Made by a program: the position numbers and the translations under genes. A DNA stretch of 64,000 bases from Pseudomonas sp. TNT3 (lineage in GTDB: Bacteria; Pseudomonadota; Gammaproteobacteria; Pseudomonadales; Pseudomonadaceae): assembly GCF_010095445.2 (NCBI RefSeq), contig NZ_WFGV02000008.1, forward strand, positions 1 to 64,000. Reading direction: 5' to 3'. Positions 15,838 to 25,342 of the stretch are shown here, one piece after another. Within the stretch, counting starts at the first letter, position 1; the number at the start of each line of letters is the position of its first letter. Below the pieces are notes generated by a model. It worked only from the letters and a program-made list of their open reading frames with translations, had not been told where the DNA came from and did not search any database.

Positions 15838-17352
15838 CTATTTGTTGTCCTTCAGCGCATTGGCCAGGCGCAGCATGGCTGCTTCGATTTCATGGGCATT
15901 CAAGGACGAATACCCCAATAGCCAACCTTGTTTCTTCTCCGCGCCCGCGTACAGCCGGCTGAGGCCGGGCAGTTGCACGCCCGCGCTGGCAGCTTGGCGG
16001 ATGGTCTTTTCCTCCGACCAGCCATCGGCCAGCAGGCAGGGAATCTGCAGCCCGCCTTGAGGGCATAAGGCCGTGGCAATACCGTCCAGGTGCTTGTCAA
16101 TGGCATTGAGCATGATTGCACGGCGTCCGGCGTAGAGTTTGCGCATGGCCCGGACATGGGAGTTGTAGTGGCCGTCTTCCATGAAGCGCGCCAGGGTAAG
16201 TTGAAGGATCTGTGGCGTGTGGCCATCCATGATGCTGCGCGCGTAGGTGAAGGCTTTGACCAGCTCGAAAGGCAGCACCATGTAGCCCATCCGCAACCCC
16301 GGATAGAGCGTCTTGCTGAAGGTGCCGAGGTAGATCGTGCGCTGGTATTTGTCCAGGCCCTGCACGCACGCGGTCGGCAGCCCTTCATAGTGGAACTCGC
16401 TGTCGTAGTCGTCTTCGATGATCCACTTGCCATGTTCGGCCGCCCAATTGATCAGTTCGAGTCGGCGTTCCAGCGGTAAGGTCGCTCCGGTGGGGTATTG
16501 ATGTGAAGGCGTGACATAGACGCAATTGGCGCCGCTGCGGTCTGCCTGCAGCAAATCCGTACGTATGCCCAGGGCATCGACGTCAATGGGCACGACCTTG
16601 GTCTCGGCCGTTTCAAAGGCCTTCTTGGCGCCGTAGTACCCCGGGTTTTCCAGCAGGATCGGTTTGCCGGCGTCCACTAGCAACTGGGCACACAGGAACA
16701 GGGCTTGGCGAGTACTGCTCAACACCAGAATCTGGTCGGGGGAGCATTTGGCCCCGCGTTCGAGGTTCAAGTAGGTGGCGATGGCCTTGCGCAGAGGCTC
16801 TGCGCCTTGCGGGTCTCCGTGCAGCAGAACATTGCCCCGGTAGTCCTTCATGACCTGGCGTTGCAGGCGTTCCCAGACATCGGTGGGGAAGGTGCGGGTT
16901 TCCGGCAGCCCTGTGGCAAAGGCCTTGATCACCTGTTGATCGGTAACTCCACCACTGTCGAAAATCATCCGGCCGCGCCGGCTCAAGCCCGGTCCTGGCG
17001 CCGCCTCGCTGCGTTTGGTGTCTTGCAATTTCAGGCGCCGGCGCGCAGCCCCGCGCAATTCAGTGCCCACCGTCTCGGATACATAACTGCCCGAGCCCTC
17101 GCGCCGCACGATGAAGCCATCACGGTGCAATTGCACGTAGGCGTTCTCGACCGTGTCGCGGGCAACGCCGAGCGTCTTGGCCAGGACCCGGGTTGCCGGC
17201 AGCTTCAGGCCAGAGTCAAGGGCACCGTCGAGGATCAGTGCACGCAGGGCGCGCTGAATCCGCTGGTGTAGATCCAGCAGCTGAAACTCGGCGTCGTTGA
17301 GTCGCATTTTCAGCGTTTCGAGTTCGAAGGTTTTCGCCATGCGGTCTGCCAT
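15838..17352 (-). CDS. MocR-type regulator (GntR HTH fused to aminotransferase-like domain)
   Basis: A 504-residue fusion. Residues about 15-85 form a GntR winged helix (LPATRVLAKTLGVARDTVENAY), joined by a linker to a fold-type I aminotransferase domain (about 145-500). That domain has the PLP-binding lysine in FSKTLYPGLRMGY and the DDYDSEFHYEG segment. MocR proteins bind PLP and often a small amine, and usually control a divergent gene. Here the divergent neighbour is the BenE-type transporter. Two ATGs, at 17352 and 17340, are possible; neither has a good ribosome site. Confidence 0.9.
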   Translation of the reverse strand: MADRMAKTFELETLKMRLNDAEFQLLDLHQRIQRALRALILDGALDSGLKLPATRVLAKTLGVARDTVENAYVQLHRDGFIVRREGSGSYVSETVGTELRGAARRRLKLQDTKRSEAAPGPGLSRRGRMIFDSGGVTDQQVIKAFATGLPETRTFPTDVWERLQRQVMKDYRGNVLLHGDPQGAEPLRKAIATYLNLERGAKCSPDQILVLSSTRQALFLCAQLLVDAGKPILLENPGYYGAKKAFETAETKVVPIDVDALGIRTDLLQADRSGANCVYVTPSHQYPTGATLPLERRLELINWAAEHGKWIIEDDYDSEFHYEGLPTACVQGLDKYQRTIYLGTFSKTLYPGLRMGYMVLPFELVKAFTYARSIMDGHTPQILQLTLARFMEDGHYNSHVRAMRKLYAGRRAIMLNAIDKHLDGIATALCPQGGLQIPCLLADGWSEEKTIRQAASAGVQLPGLSRLYAGAEKKQGWLLGYSSLNAHEIEAAMLRLANALKDNK

Positions 17353-17365
17353 AGATGAATAAATT

Positions 17366-17399
17366 GGCCTGCAAAGGCAGGCCAGTCTACCCGTAGACT
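17366..17399. promoter_or_regulatory. Two adjacent perfect palindromes upstream of the MocR gene
   Basis: GGCCTG-N6-CAGGCC (17366-17383) abuts AGTCTAC-CC-GTAGACT (17384-17399). They start 14 nt upstream of the MocR ATG, inside the 289-bp divergent gap to the BenE gene. The position is suited to autoregulation. No other feature is evident in the rest of this gap. Confidence 0.5.
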
Positions 17400-17641
17400 C
17401 TGTCCATCGCTATTGCCTTTGTGCTCGGCGATCCAACGCTTGGTGGTGTTCATGGAACTTGCCTATCAGGCCGAACAAGACCTGCGGGCACGCGTGCATG
17501 GCCAGGCAAGGACCGCCGCAGGCCCGACAAGCGGTCTGGTTTCATGCGCAAAAGTGTATGGGTCAAACGGGCCATTTCAGCGCTATAAATCACTTTCCAG
17601 TCGAGGCCAAGTACCTCGCTTTGCAAGGAGCAAGTTAAGCC

Positions 17642-18889
17642 ATGCCTTCGTCAACATCCAAGTCATCTGTTCGCTTCAGCGATCTCATTCACCCGATTGT
17701 CGCCGGTCTGATCTCGGTCATTGTCAACTATGGCGGCACCTTCATTCTGGTCTTCCAGGCAGCCAAGGTAGCTGGGCTGAGCCCTGAGTTGACAGCTTCG
17801 TGGGTGTGGTCCGTGTCGATTGGCGTGGGCGTTACCGGGCTGTTCCTCAGTTGGGTTTCTCGCGAGCCGATCATCACCGCCTGGTCGACACCCGCAGCGG
17901 CGTTCCTGGTCGTCGCCCTGGCCACCACGCCCTATGCCGAGGCGGTGGGCGCGTACATGATCTCGGCTGCTGCCTTCGTGCTGCTGGGCTTGTCCGGCTA
18001 CTTCGAAAAAGTCATCCGACTGATCCCGCCTGGTGTGGCCGCAGGGTTGCTGGCCGGTATCCTGCTGCAGTTTGGCATCAGTGCTTTTGGCGGCATGAGC
18101 ATTGACCCGATGCTGGTCGGGTTGCTGATTGTTGCCTACATCCTGCTCAAACGATTTACCGCACGCTACGCGGTGGTGGGCATTCTGGCATTGGGGCTGG
18201 CCTTCCTGCTGATTCAGGGGCGTGTCGATTTGTCGGGGCTGGGGCTGCAACTCGCGGCACCAGTATTCACCGTGCCTGAGTTCTCGCTCAATGCTTTGCT
18301 CAGTGTCGCGCTGCCGCTGTTTCTGATCACCCTGACCGGTCAGTACATGCCTGGCATGCTGGTACTGCGTAACGATGGGTTCAGCACCAGTGCCAATCCG
18401 ATCGTGACCCTCACCGGGTTGGGCTCCTTGCTCATGGCGCCCTTTGGTTCCCACGCGTTCAACATCGCGGCGATTACAGCAGCCATCTGCACCGGCAAGG
18501 AGGCCCATGAAGAACCCTCCAAGCGCTGGATCGCCGGCATTGCTGCGGGCGTCTTCTATATCCTCGTAGGGGTCTTCGGCGTGACCCTCGCTGCGGTGTT
18601 CATGGCTTTCCCGGCATCCTTCATCACGACTCTGGCCGGGCTCGCCCTGCTGGGCACCATCGGCGGCAGCCTGGCCAGTGCAATGGTCGATGCCAAATCC
18701 CGCGAAGCCTCGCTGATTACCTTCCTGGCTGCTGCCGCCAACATCACTTTGTTCGGGATCGGTGGGGCGTTCTGGGGGCTGCTGATTGGTCTGGTGGCGT
18801 ACGCCGTACTCAACGGCCGTTTGCCCCGTCGCGAGCCGGTCTTCAATCCTGCTGCCGAGCCTGTCACCCGTAAAGGAGCTGCCAACTGA
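17642..18889 (+). CDS. benE: BenE-family benzoate/H+ symporter
   Basis: A 415-residue inner-membrane protein with about twelve hydrophobic segments. Family features: an N-terminal VAGLISVIVNYGGTF, the segment ITAWSTPAAAFL, and GSHAFNIAAITAAICTGKEAH in the second half. BenE proteins import benzoate or related aromatic acids with protons. AAGGAG lies 12 nt upstream of the ATG. No ben catabolic genes accompany it here, so in this location it may serve anthranilate or another substrate of the neighbouring genes. A gene remnant with its own ribosome site overlaps its stop codon. Confidence 0.9.
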   Translation: MPSSTSKSSVRFSDLIHPIVAGLISVIVNYGGTFILVFQAAKVAGLSPELTASWVWSVSIGVGVTGLFLSWVSREPIITAWSTPAAAFLVVALATTPYAEAVGAYMISAAAFVLLGLSGYFEKVIRLIPPGVAAGLLAGILLQFGISAFGGMSIDPMLVGLLIVAYILLKRFTARYAVVGILALGLAFLLIQGRVDLSGLGLQLAAPVFTVPEFSLNALLSVALPLFLITLTGQYMPGMLVLRNDGFSTSANPIVTLTGLGSLLMAPFGSHAFNIAAITAAICTGKEAHEEPSKRWIAGIAAGVFYILVGVFGVTLAAVFMAFPASFITTLAGLALLGTIGGSLASAMVDAKSREASLITFLAAAANITLFGIGGAFWGLLIGLVAYAVLNGRLPRREPVFNPAAEPVTRKGAAN

Positions 18890-19086
18890 CGCAAGCCCTT
18901 ATTGAAGAGGTCTCCGAAGTCGAAACCCTGACCCTGCACGAGTGCCACGGCCGCTCCCCGCAGGCCAACAGCGTTGAGGACTTTCGGCGCAATCTGGCTG
19001 CAGTGGCATCCACCGGAATCCGACGGAACGCAAAAACGAAAAAACCCGCCAGAAGGCGGGTTTTTCGGGGGTTTCAGAGATTTTAG
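18886..19086 (+). pseudogene. Possible truncated gene remnant downstream of benE
   Basis: An open frame starts with CTG at 18886, overlapping the benE stop, and is preceded by AAAGGAG at 7-nt spacing, exactly where a coupled start codon would be expected. The translation TQALIEEVSEVETLTLHECHG...DFRRNLAAVASTG looks like real protein for about 48 codons. It then runs straight through the terminator hairpin to a TAG at 19084. This suggests a gene whose start changed to CTG and whose 3' part was deleted up to the terminator. I do not recognise the family. Confidence 0.35.
19039..19066. terminator. Bidirectional rho-independent terminator
   Basis: gaaaaa-cccgcc-agaa-ggcggg-tttttc. It has A and T tracts on both sides, serving benE from the left and tRNA-Asn from the right. 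Confidence 0.9.
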
Positions 19087-19108
19087 TAGCCTTCTCTGGA
19101 ACCTTGTC

Positions 19109-19184
<76 letters not shown>

Positions 19185-19193
19185 ATGGCGTGT

Positions 19194-19221
19194 ATGTTAC
19201 TGATTCAAAAAGAGAAGTCAA
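19194..19221 (-). promoter_or_regulatory. Promoter of tRNA-Asn
   Basis: On the minus strand TTGACT, a 16-nt spacer and TAACAT end 9 nt before the tRNA 5' end. This is consistent with sigma-70. Confidence 0.6.
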
Positions 19222-19411
19222 GCATCTGTTGCTAACTTGACGGATTCATCGGGACGGGCGGTGGTTAATCGGTCATTGGCGGTTACCAGAATCGGTTCAG
19301 AGGTCTACCATGGCCGCCCGGAAGTGGTTACACGCGCTGCCGGCCATTCGCCGAAAAGGTACGCGTTATGAATCACTCAGTCCTCCCGCCTCAAACTACC
19401 GAGGTGATCGC

Positions 19412-19642
19412 ATGACTATCGCTCAGATCAGCCTGCCTAAAGGTGTCGGCCCCCACGCCGAGAAACTATTCGATGCAATCACTCAGGCCAGCACGGCTGA
19501 CGAATTGAATCGGGCGGGCGGTAAGGCTGAAGGCTTCGTCCTCGGTCTGGAAAGCACCAAGGCGATCAAAAGCCAGGTCGCTGAATCGCTCTATGTTGCC
19601 TATGACGACGCCGCCAGCCAGCGTGCAACCGAACTGGCTTAA
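19412..19642 (+). CDS. Small conserved-looking protein of unknown function
   Basis: A 76-residue protein, acidic to neutral and predicted alpha-helical (HAEKLFDAITQASTADELNRAGGKAEGF). There is no signal peptide, membrane segment or cysteine motif. The ATG at 19412 has GAGGTG five nt upstream, and codon use is that of a real gene. Its stop overlaps the stop of the convergent small gene (TAA/TTA). I do not recognise the family. It lies between tRNA-Asn and the core aminotransferase gene. Confidence 0.75.
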   Translation: MTIAQISLPKGVGPHAEKLFDAITQASTADELNRAGGKAEGFVLGLESTKAIKSQVAESLYVAYDDAASQRATELA

Positions 19643-19848
19643 CCGCCAAAGGTAAAAGTGCCCAGCATCAGTTTGGCGTAGAGCGTCGTGGCGGCCAGTT
19701 GCACCAGCCATAAGGCGAGGCCGCCGAGAAACACGCCAGCGGCTACTTGCATCACAAGGTTATTGCCACGTTTGGCCGGGGTGCGAGGGACGAAATGGTC
19801 CAGTTCATCCAGATCATCGCGGTCAGCGCGTAGGTCATCGTTTTTCAT
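19639..19848 (-). CDS. Small single-pass membrane protein of unknown function
   Basis: A 69-residue protein with an acidic N-terminus (MKNDDLRADRDDLDELDHF), a basic patch (PAKRG), and one hydrophobic segment at about residues 35-60 (LVMQVAAGVFLGGLALWLV). It is probably an inner-membrane protein with its N-terminus in the cytoplasm. The ATG at 19848 is preferred; a TTG five codons earlier is possible. The gene is convergent and overlaps the neighbouring small gene by three bases at the stop codons. Function unknown. Confidence 0.7.
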   Translation of the reverse strand: MKNDDLRADRDDLDELDHFVPRTPAKRGNNLVMQVAAGVFLGGLALWLVQLAATTLYAKLMLGTFTFGG

Positions 19849-19884
19849 GTGGGTTCTCGTCAAAATCTCGGGATGTACATCACA

Positions 19885-19987
19885 CCTGTAGGAGCGAGCT
19901 TGCTCGCGAAAAACTTGAGGGCGGTGAGCTCACCAGATAGTACGCGTTATCGTTAACGTCCTTCGCGAGCAAGCTCGCTCCTACAGG
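19885..19987. repeat. REP-type inverted repeat (cgagcttgctcgcg variant)
   Basis: Arms beginning cctgtaggagcgagcttgct and ending with its reverse complement, with a central loop of about 50 bp. Intergenic. Confidence 0.85.
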
Positions 19988-20045
19988 GTAGATGTGTGGA
20001 GTTTAGAGGGCTGAGCCTCGGCTTTGAGATTTATCTGCAACAAAT

Positions 20046-20079
20046 AAAAAACGGGAAGCTCGATGGCTTCCCGTTTTTT
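20046..20079 (-). terminator. Terminator of the aminotransferase gene
   Basis: aaaaacgggaagc / gcttcccgtttttt stem with a short loop, 17 nt past the minus-strand stop at 20096. A T tract is present. Confidence 0.9.
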
Positions 20080-20095
20080 CACATCACGACGCGCT

Positions 20096-21292
20096 TCAGA
20101 TAACCTGAATAATCGCATCCGTAACGGCCTTGATGTTGCTCTGGTTCAGTGCAGCCACGCAGATACGGCCGGTGTCCAGGGCGTAGATCCCGAACTCGTT
20201 GCGCAGACGGGTGACTTGCTCAACCGTCAGGCCGGAGTAGGAGAACATGCCGCGCTGACGACCCACGAAGCTGAAGTCACGCTGCGGGGCGTTTTTTGCC
20301 AGCAGGTCGACCATCTGGGTGCGCATGCCGCGAATGCGAAGGCGCATTTCAGCCAGTTCTTCTTCCCATTTCGCACGCAATTCCGGGCTGTTCAGCACGG
20401 CAGCAACAATGCTTGCGCCGTGGGTCGGCGGGTTGGAATAGTTGGTGCGGATCACGCGTTTCACTTGCGACAGCACGCGCGCGCTTTCTTCTTTCGATTC
20501 GCTGACGATCGACAGGGCGCCAACGCGCTCGCCGTACAGCGAGAAGGATTTGGAGAACGAGCTCGAGACAAAGAAGGTCAGGCCCGAATCCGCGAACAGG
20601 CGCACGGCGGCGGCGTCTTCGTCGATGCCATCGCCGAAACCTTGATACGCCATGTCGAGGAACGGCACGTGACCTTTGGCTTTCACCACTTCCAGGACGT
20701 TTTTCCAGTCTGCCGGGCTCAGGTCAACGCCGGTCGGGTTGTGGCAGCAAGCGTGCAGCACAACGATCGAACCGGACGGCAGGGCGTTCAGGTCTTCCAG
20801 CAGACCCGTACGGTTGACGTCGTGTGTTGCCGCGTCGTAGTAGCGATAGTTCTGCACCGGGAAACCGGCGGTTTCAAATAGAGCGCGGTGGTTTTCCCAG
20901 CTCGGGTCGCTGATTGCCACGACAGCGTTCGGCAGCAACTGCTTGAGGAAGTCGGCACCGATTTTCAGTGCGCCGGTACCACCAACAGCCTGGGTGGTGA
21001 GGACGCGGCCGGAAGCGATCAGCGGCGAGTCATTGCCAAACAGCAGTTTTTGCACGGCCTGGTCGTAGGCGGCGATACCGTCGATCGGCAAGTAGCCACG
21101 GGAAGCGTGTTGAGCGACGCGAATCGTCTCGGCTTCGACAACGGCGCGCAGGAGTGGAATTCGCCCCTCCTCGTTGCAGTAAACACCCACCCCCAGGTTG
21201 ACCTTATTGGTACGGGTATCGGCGTTGAATGCTTCGTTGAGGCCCAGGATTGGATCGCGTGGTGCCATTTCGACAGCGGAGAACAGGCTCAT
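20096..21292 (-). CDS. Aromatic/aspartate aminotransferase (class I)
   Basis: A 398-residue PLP enzyme of the AspC/TyrB/PhhC type. It transfers amino groups between aspartate or aromatic amino acids and 2-oxoglutarate. Seen: NLGVGVYCNEEG at the start, the NPTG loop (HNPTGVDL), and the PLP-lysine motif SSSFSKSFSLYGERVG. Length and motifs are full and intact. It ends in its own terminator and is divergent from uvrB, an arrangement I recall as conserved in Pseudomonas. A TATACT -10-like sequence lies about 85 bp upstream. Confidence 0.92.
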   Translation of the reverse strand: MSLFSAVEMAPRDPILGLNEAFNADTRTNKVNLGVGVYCNEEGRIPLLRAVVEAETIRVAQHASRGYLPIDGIAAYDQAVQKLLFGNDSPLIASGRVLTTQAVGGTGALKIGADFLKQLLPNAVVAISDPSWENHRALFETAGFPVQNYRYYDAATHDVNRTGLLEDLNALPSGSIVVLHACCHNPTGVDLSPADWKNVLEVVKAKGHVPFLDMAYQGFGDGIDEDAAAVRLFADSGLTFFVSSSFSKSFSLYGERVGALSIVSESKEESARVLSQVKRVIRTNYSNPPTHGASIVAAVLNSPELRAKWEEELAEMRLRIRGMRTQMVDLLAKNAPQRDFSFVGRQRGMFSYSGLTVEQVTRLRNEFGIYALDTGRICVAALNQSNIKAVTDAIIQVI

Positions 21293-21643
21293 TTTTGCGG
21301 CGGCTCTGAATGGAGAGTGGAGGGACGTGTCGCGCTCCAGCCGAATGCACTAGAGCGGTGCACAAACGGGGAGCTAGTATAGAGGCCATCGGCGATTGAA
21401 GGCGACAGACGAATCGGCTTTTCGGGTAAGTTTTTTGGAATATTTTTCGACCGTTAGTCGAATGCCCGCGTCAAAGACTTCAAGGGATGTAGGACTTTTG
21501 CCTTGAAAGCGTGGGCAATCGACTCCACATTGACCACAATCAAGTTTTTTCCTCGGGCGACGTCAGTCGTTTGCGGCCTTTCTCGTTGCTGCCGGTTTGA
21601 CCGGACTGGCGCGACTCTTTGCTCCGAGAACCATGAGGTATGC
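21293..21643. promoter_or_regulatory. Divergent aminotransferase / uvrB control region
   Basis: A 351-bp gap. A minus-strand TATACT at 21376-21381 is a plausible -10 for the aminotransferase gene. I looked for an SOS box of the form CTGT-N8-ACAG ahead of uvrB and did not find one. No ORF with coding character. Confidence 0.5.
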
Positions 21644-23659
21644 ATGTCTGAATTTCAGCTAGTCACCCGCTTCGAGCCCGCCGGCGATCAGCCGGAAGCC
21701 ATCCGCCTGATGGTCGAGGGCATCGAAGCCGGGCTGGCGCACCAGACGTTGCTCGGTGTGACCGGCTCGGGCAAGACCTTCAGCATCGCCAACGTCATCG
21801 CTCAGGTTCAGCGTCCAACCCTGGTGCTGGCGCCGAACAAGACACTGGCCGCGCAGCTGTATGGCGAGTTCAAGGCGTTCTTCCCCAATAACGCCGTCGA
21901 GTATTTCGTTTCCTACTACGACTACTATCAGCCTGAAGCCTATGTGCCGTCCTCGGATACCTTCATCGAGAAAGACGCCTCGATCAACGACCACATCGAA
22001 CAGATGCGACTGTCCGCGACCAAAGCGTTGCTGGAGCGCAAGGACGCGATCATCGTCACCACGGTGTCGTGCATCTACGGCCTGGGCAGCCCGGAAACCT
22101 ATCTGAAGATGGTCTTGCACGTGGATCGTGGCGACAAGCTCGATCAGCGTGCCTTGCTGCGTCGCCTGGCGGACCTGCAATACACCCGCAACGACATGGA
22201 ATTTGCTCGTGCGACCTTCCGGGTGCGCGGTGATGTGATCGATATTCACCCGGCGGAATCCGATTTCGAAGCCATTCGCATCGAGCTGTTCGATGACGAG
22301 GTCGAGAGCCTGTCAGCTTTCGATCCGTTGACGGGTGAAGTGATCCGCAAACTGCCGCGCTTCACGTTTTATCCGAAAAGCCACTACGTGACACCGCGAG
22401 AAACCCTGCTCGGCGCCATCGAAGGGATCAAGGTCGAGTTGCAGGAGCGCCTGGACTATCTGCGTTCCAACAATAAGCTGGTAGAAGCGCAGCGGCTGGA
22501 GCAGCGCACCCGTTTCGACCTGGAGATGATCCTCGAACTGGGCTACTGCAACGGCATCGAAAACTACTCGCGCTACCTCTCTGGCCGTGAGTCCGGCCAG
22601 GCGCCGCCTACCTTGTTTGATTACCTGCCAGCCGACGCCTTGCTGGTGATCGACGAATCCCACGTCAGCGTGCCGCAGGTGGGCGCGATGTATAAGGGCG
22701 ACCGCTCCCGCAAAGAAACCCTGGTGGAGTACGGCTTCCGCCTGCCGTCGGCGCTGGATAACCGGCCGATGCGTTTCGATGAGTTCGAAAACATCAGCCC
22801 GCAAACCATCTTCGTTTCCGCCACGCCGGGTAACTATGAGGCGGAGCACGCCGGGCGCGTTGTCGAGCAATTGGTGCGGCCGACCGGCCTGGTGGATCCG
22901 CAAATCGAGATCCGTCCGGCGTTGACTCAGGTCGACGACCTGCTGTCGGAAATCACCAAGCGTGTGGCCCTCGAAGAGCGAGTGCTGGTGACGACGTTGA
23001 CCAAGCGCATGTCCGAAGACCTGACCGATTACCTGGCGGATCATGGTGTGCGGGTGCGCTACCTGCACTCGGACATCGACACCGTGGAGCGGGTCGAAAT
23101 CATTCGCGATCTGCGCCTGGGCACGTTCGATGTGTTGGTGGGGATCAACCTGCTGCGTGAAGGCCTGGACATGCCAGAGGTCTCGCTGGTGGCGATCCTC
23201 GATGCGGACAAGGAGGGCTTCCTGCGCTCCGAGCGTTCGTTGATCCAGACCATTGGGCGCGCGGCGCGTAACCTCAATGGCCGGGCGATTCTGTACGCGG
23301 ACCGGATCACCGGTTCGATGGAGCGCGCGATTGGCGAAACCGAACGCCGGCGCGACAAGCAGATCGCGTTCAACCTGGCCAACGGCATCACGCCCAAGGG
23401 TGTGTTCAAGGACGTTGCCGACATCATGGAAGGCGCCACCGTGCCGGGTTCGCGCAGCAAGAAGCGCAAAGGCATGGCCAAGGCTGCCGAGGAAAGTGCC
23501 AAGTACGAAGCCGAACTGCGCTCGCCGGGCGAAGTGGCCAAGCGCATCAAGGCCCTGGAAGAGAAGATGTATCAGCTTGCGCGTGATCTGGAGTTTGAGG
23601 CTGCGGCGCAGATGCGCGATGAAATCACCAAGTTGCGGGATCGGTTGATTGCTGTTTGA
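21644..23659 (+). CDS. uvrB: Excinuclease ABC subunit B
   Basis: A 671-residue DNA repair helicase of the UvrABC nucleotide-excision system. It receives damaged DNA from UvrA and presents it to UvrC. Walker A is GVTGSGKT (38-45). The beta-hairpin region is [12 protein letters not shown], the DESH box is VIDESHVSV, helicase motif VI is QTIGRAARN, and the C-terminal UVR domain is [16 protein letters not shown]. The ATG at 21644 has GAGG six nt upstream; upstream in-frame codons are non-conserved. Followed by a REP element. Confidence 0.98.
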   Translation: MSEFQLVTRFEPAGDQPEAIRLMVEGIEAGLAHQTLLGVTGSGKTFSIANVIAQVQRPTLVLAPNKTLAAQLYGEFKAFFPNNAVEYFVSYYDYYQPEAYVPSSDTFIEKDASINDHIEQMRLSATKALLERKDAIIVTTVSCIYGLGSPETYLKMVLHVDRGDKLDQRALLRRLADLQYTRNDMEFARATFRVRGDVIDIHPAESDFEAIRIELFDDEVESLSAFDPLTGEVIRKLPRFTFYPKSHYVTPRETLLGAIEGIKVELQERLDYLRSNNKLVEAQRLEQRTRFDLEMILELGYCNGIENYSRYLSGRESGQAPPTLFDYLPADALLVIDESHVSVPQVGAMYKGDRSRKETLVEYGFRLPSALDNRPMRFDEFENISPQTIFVSATPGNYEAEHAGRVVEQLVRPTGLVDPQIEIRPALTQVDDLLSEITKRVALEERVLVTTLTKRMSEDLTDYLADHGVRVRYLHSDIDTVERVEIIRDLRLGTFDVLVGINLLREGLDMPEVSLVAILDADKEGFLRSERSLIQTIGRAARNLNGRAILYADRITGSMERAIGETERRRDKQIAFNLANGITPKGVFKDVADIMEGATVPGSRSKKRKGMAKAAEESAKYEAELRSPGEVAKRIKALEEKMYQLARDLEFEAAAQMRDEITKLRDRLIAV

Positions 23660-23683
23660 TATTCGCGGTGCCTGGGCTGGCCT

Positions 23684-23777
23684 CATCGCGAGCAGGCTCA
23701 CTCCTACAATGGGCTTCGCAACGTTCACGATCGCGTGAATACCCGAAAAACCTGTAGGAGTGAGCCTGCTCGCGATG
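23684..23777. repeat. REP-type inverted repeat (gtgagcctgctcgcgat family)
   Basis: Arms catcgcgagcaggctcactc and its reverse complement, between the convergent uvrB and efflux-transporter genes. Same family as 31007 and 61981. Confidence 0.85.
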
Positions 23778-23791
23778 GGGGCAACCCGGTT

Positions 23792-25342
23792 TCAATGAGC
23801 CTCGCCAGCCTTCAGCCCCACCGGCAATTTCTTGGTCAGCAACACCGCGATCATGCTGATCCCCAGCGCAATCCCCACAAAATGAAACGCATCGTTGTAC
23901 GCCATGATCGACGCCTGTTGATGGGCGATCTCGCTCAGCTTGCCCAGCGCCGCCGTTTCACTGCCGAACCTGTCCGCCATCGACGCCATTCGCTCGGCCA
24001 CCTGCGGGTTGGTGGGCACCAGCGCCTCGCGTAAGTAATCAAAATACGTCTTCGTTCGCGCGTCCAGCAGCGTGGCGAGGAGGGCGATGCCAATCGCGCC
24101 GCCCAGGTTACGCAGGATATTGAACAGGCTCGATGCCGACCCCGCATCCTGGGGCAGGATGTAGGCGGTGGCGATCAACGAAATGGTGACCATGATCAAC
24201 GGCTGGCCCAGCGCGCGAATAATCTGGATTTGATTGAACTGCGGCCCGGCAAAATCCGGGTTCAGCACCCCTGACGAAAAACTCGCCAGCCCGAACAGCC
24301 CGAAGCCCAGGGTGCACAGCCACTTGGGCGAGATGTACTTCATCAGCTTGGGCACCAGCGGAATCAGGAACAGCTGCGGAACGCCCATCCACATGATCAC
24401 TTCGCCAATCTGCAAGGCGTTGTAGTTCTGGATCTGCGCCAGGTACAACGGCAGCAGGTAAATCGAACCGTACAGCCCGACGCCCATCCCCAGGCTGGAA
24501 ATGCTCGACAGGCCGAAGTTGCGATTGCGCAAGATGCCGAGGTTGATCAGCGGATTGGGTTTTGACACTTGCACGATCACAAAGGTGATCAGGCTGATCA
24601 GCGCAATGCTGCCCAGGGAAACAATCAGGCTCGATTCCAGCCAGTCCTTGCGATGGCCTTCCTCCAGAAAAACCTGCAAGCAGCCGAGGCCGACACCCAG
24701 GGTGAGAATGCCCATGTAGTCCGTGCTTTTGAGCAGTTCCCAGTGTGCTTCCTTCTTCTCCAAGCCATACATCAGGCCGGCAATCATGATCAGGCCCGGT
24801 GGGATGTTGATGTAGAAGATGTATTCCCAGCCCCAGTTTTCAGTCAGCCAGCCGCCCAGCGTCGGGCCGATTGAAGGTGCAAACGTGGCGGTCATGGCAA
24901 ACATCGCCATGCCTTTCGCGCGGTGGTGTTCGGGGAGCTTGATCAGCGTCAGGGTAAACGCCAGCGGGATCAGTGCGCCGCCCGTGAAGCCTTGCAGGGC
25001 GCGGAAAACGATCATGCTTTCCAGGCTCCAGGCCATCGAGCAGAGCAGCGAGGCCACGAGAAATCCCAGCGAAACCCACACCGCCAGCCGGCGTGCCGAG
25101 AGCAACTGCACCAGCCAGGCGGTCAGCGGGATCATGATGATTTCCGCGACCAGGTAGGAGGTGGAAATCCACGAGCCTTCTTCGAGCGTGGCCGACAGTG
25201 CGCCTTGAATATCCTTGAGCGACGAGTTGGTGATCTGGATATCGAGCACGGCCATGAAGGCGCCGAGCATCACACTCATGACGGCGATCCAGTCCCGGCG
25301 AGTCGGTTCGCCGGCCGGGCGGATCAGTTGATCACCGGCCAT
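23792..25342 (-). CDS. DHA2-family multidrug efflux transporter (EmrB-like)
   Basis: A 516-residue major-facilitator protein with 14 hydrophobic segments. Seen: motif D1-like LDIQITNSSLKDI, motif A-like LSARRLAVW, and motif C-like GPTLGGWLTENWGWEYIF. EmrB proteins expel hydrophobic toxicants by proton antiport, working with a membrane-fusion protein and an outer-membrane channel. The ATG overlaps the end of the EmrA-like gene by 11 nt. No outer-membrane factor gene follows; TolC-like partners are often encoded elsewhere. Confidence 0.93.
   Translation of the reverse strand: MAGDQLIRPAGEPTRRDWIAVMSVMLGAFMAVLDIQITNSSLKDIQGALSATLEEGSWISTSYLVAEIIMIPLTAWLVQLLSARRLAVWVSLGFLVASLLCSMAWSLESMIVFRALQGFTGGALIPLAFTLTLIKLPEHHRAKGMAMFAMTATFAPSIGPTLGGWLTENWGWEYIFYINIPPGLIMIAGLMYGLEKKEAHWELLKSTDYMGILTLGVGLGCLQVFLEEGHRKDWLESSLIVSLGSIALISLITFVIVQVSKPNPLINLGILRNRNFGLSSISSLGMGVGLYGSIYLLPLYLAQIQNYNALQIGEVIMWMGVPQLFLIPLVPKLMKYISPKWLCTLGFGLFGLASFSSGVLNPDFAGPQFNQIQIIRALGQPLIMVTISLIATAYILPQDAGSASSLFNILRNLGGAIGIALLATLLDARTKTYFDYLREALVPTNPQVAERMASMADRFGSETAALGKLSEIAHQQASIMAYNDAFHFVGIALGISMIAVLLTKKLPVGLKAGEAH

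Noticed and set aside
21293..21643. LexA (SOS) box before uvrB
   Set aside because: No CTGT-N8-ACAG or near match was found in the gap.
22313..23728. 471-codon open frame opposite uvrB
   Set aside because: Shadow of uvrB, which has every helicase motif; the antisense product has none.
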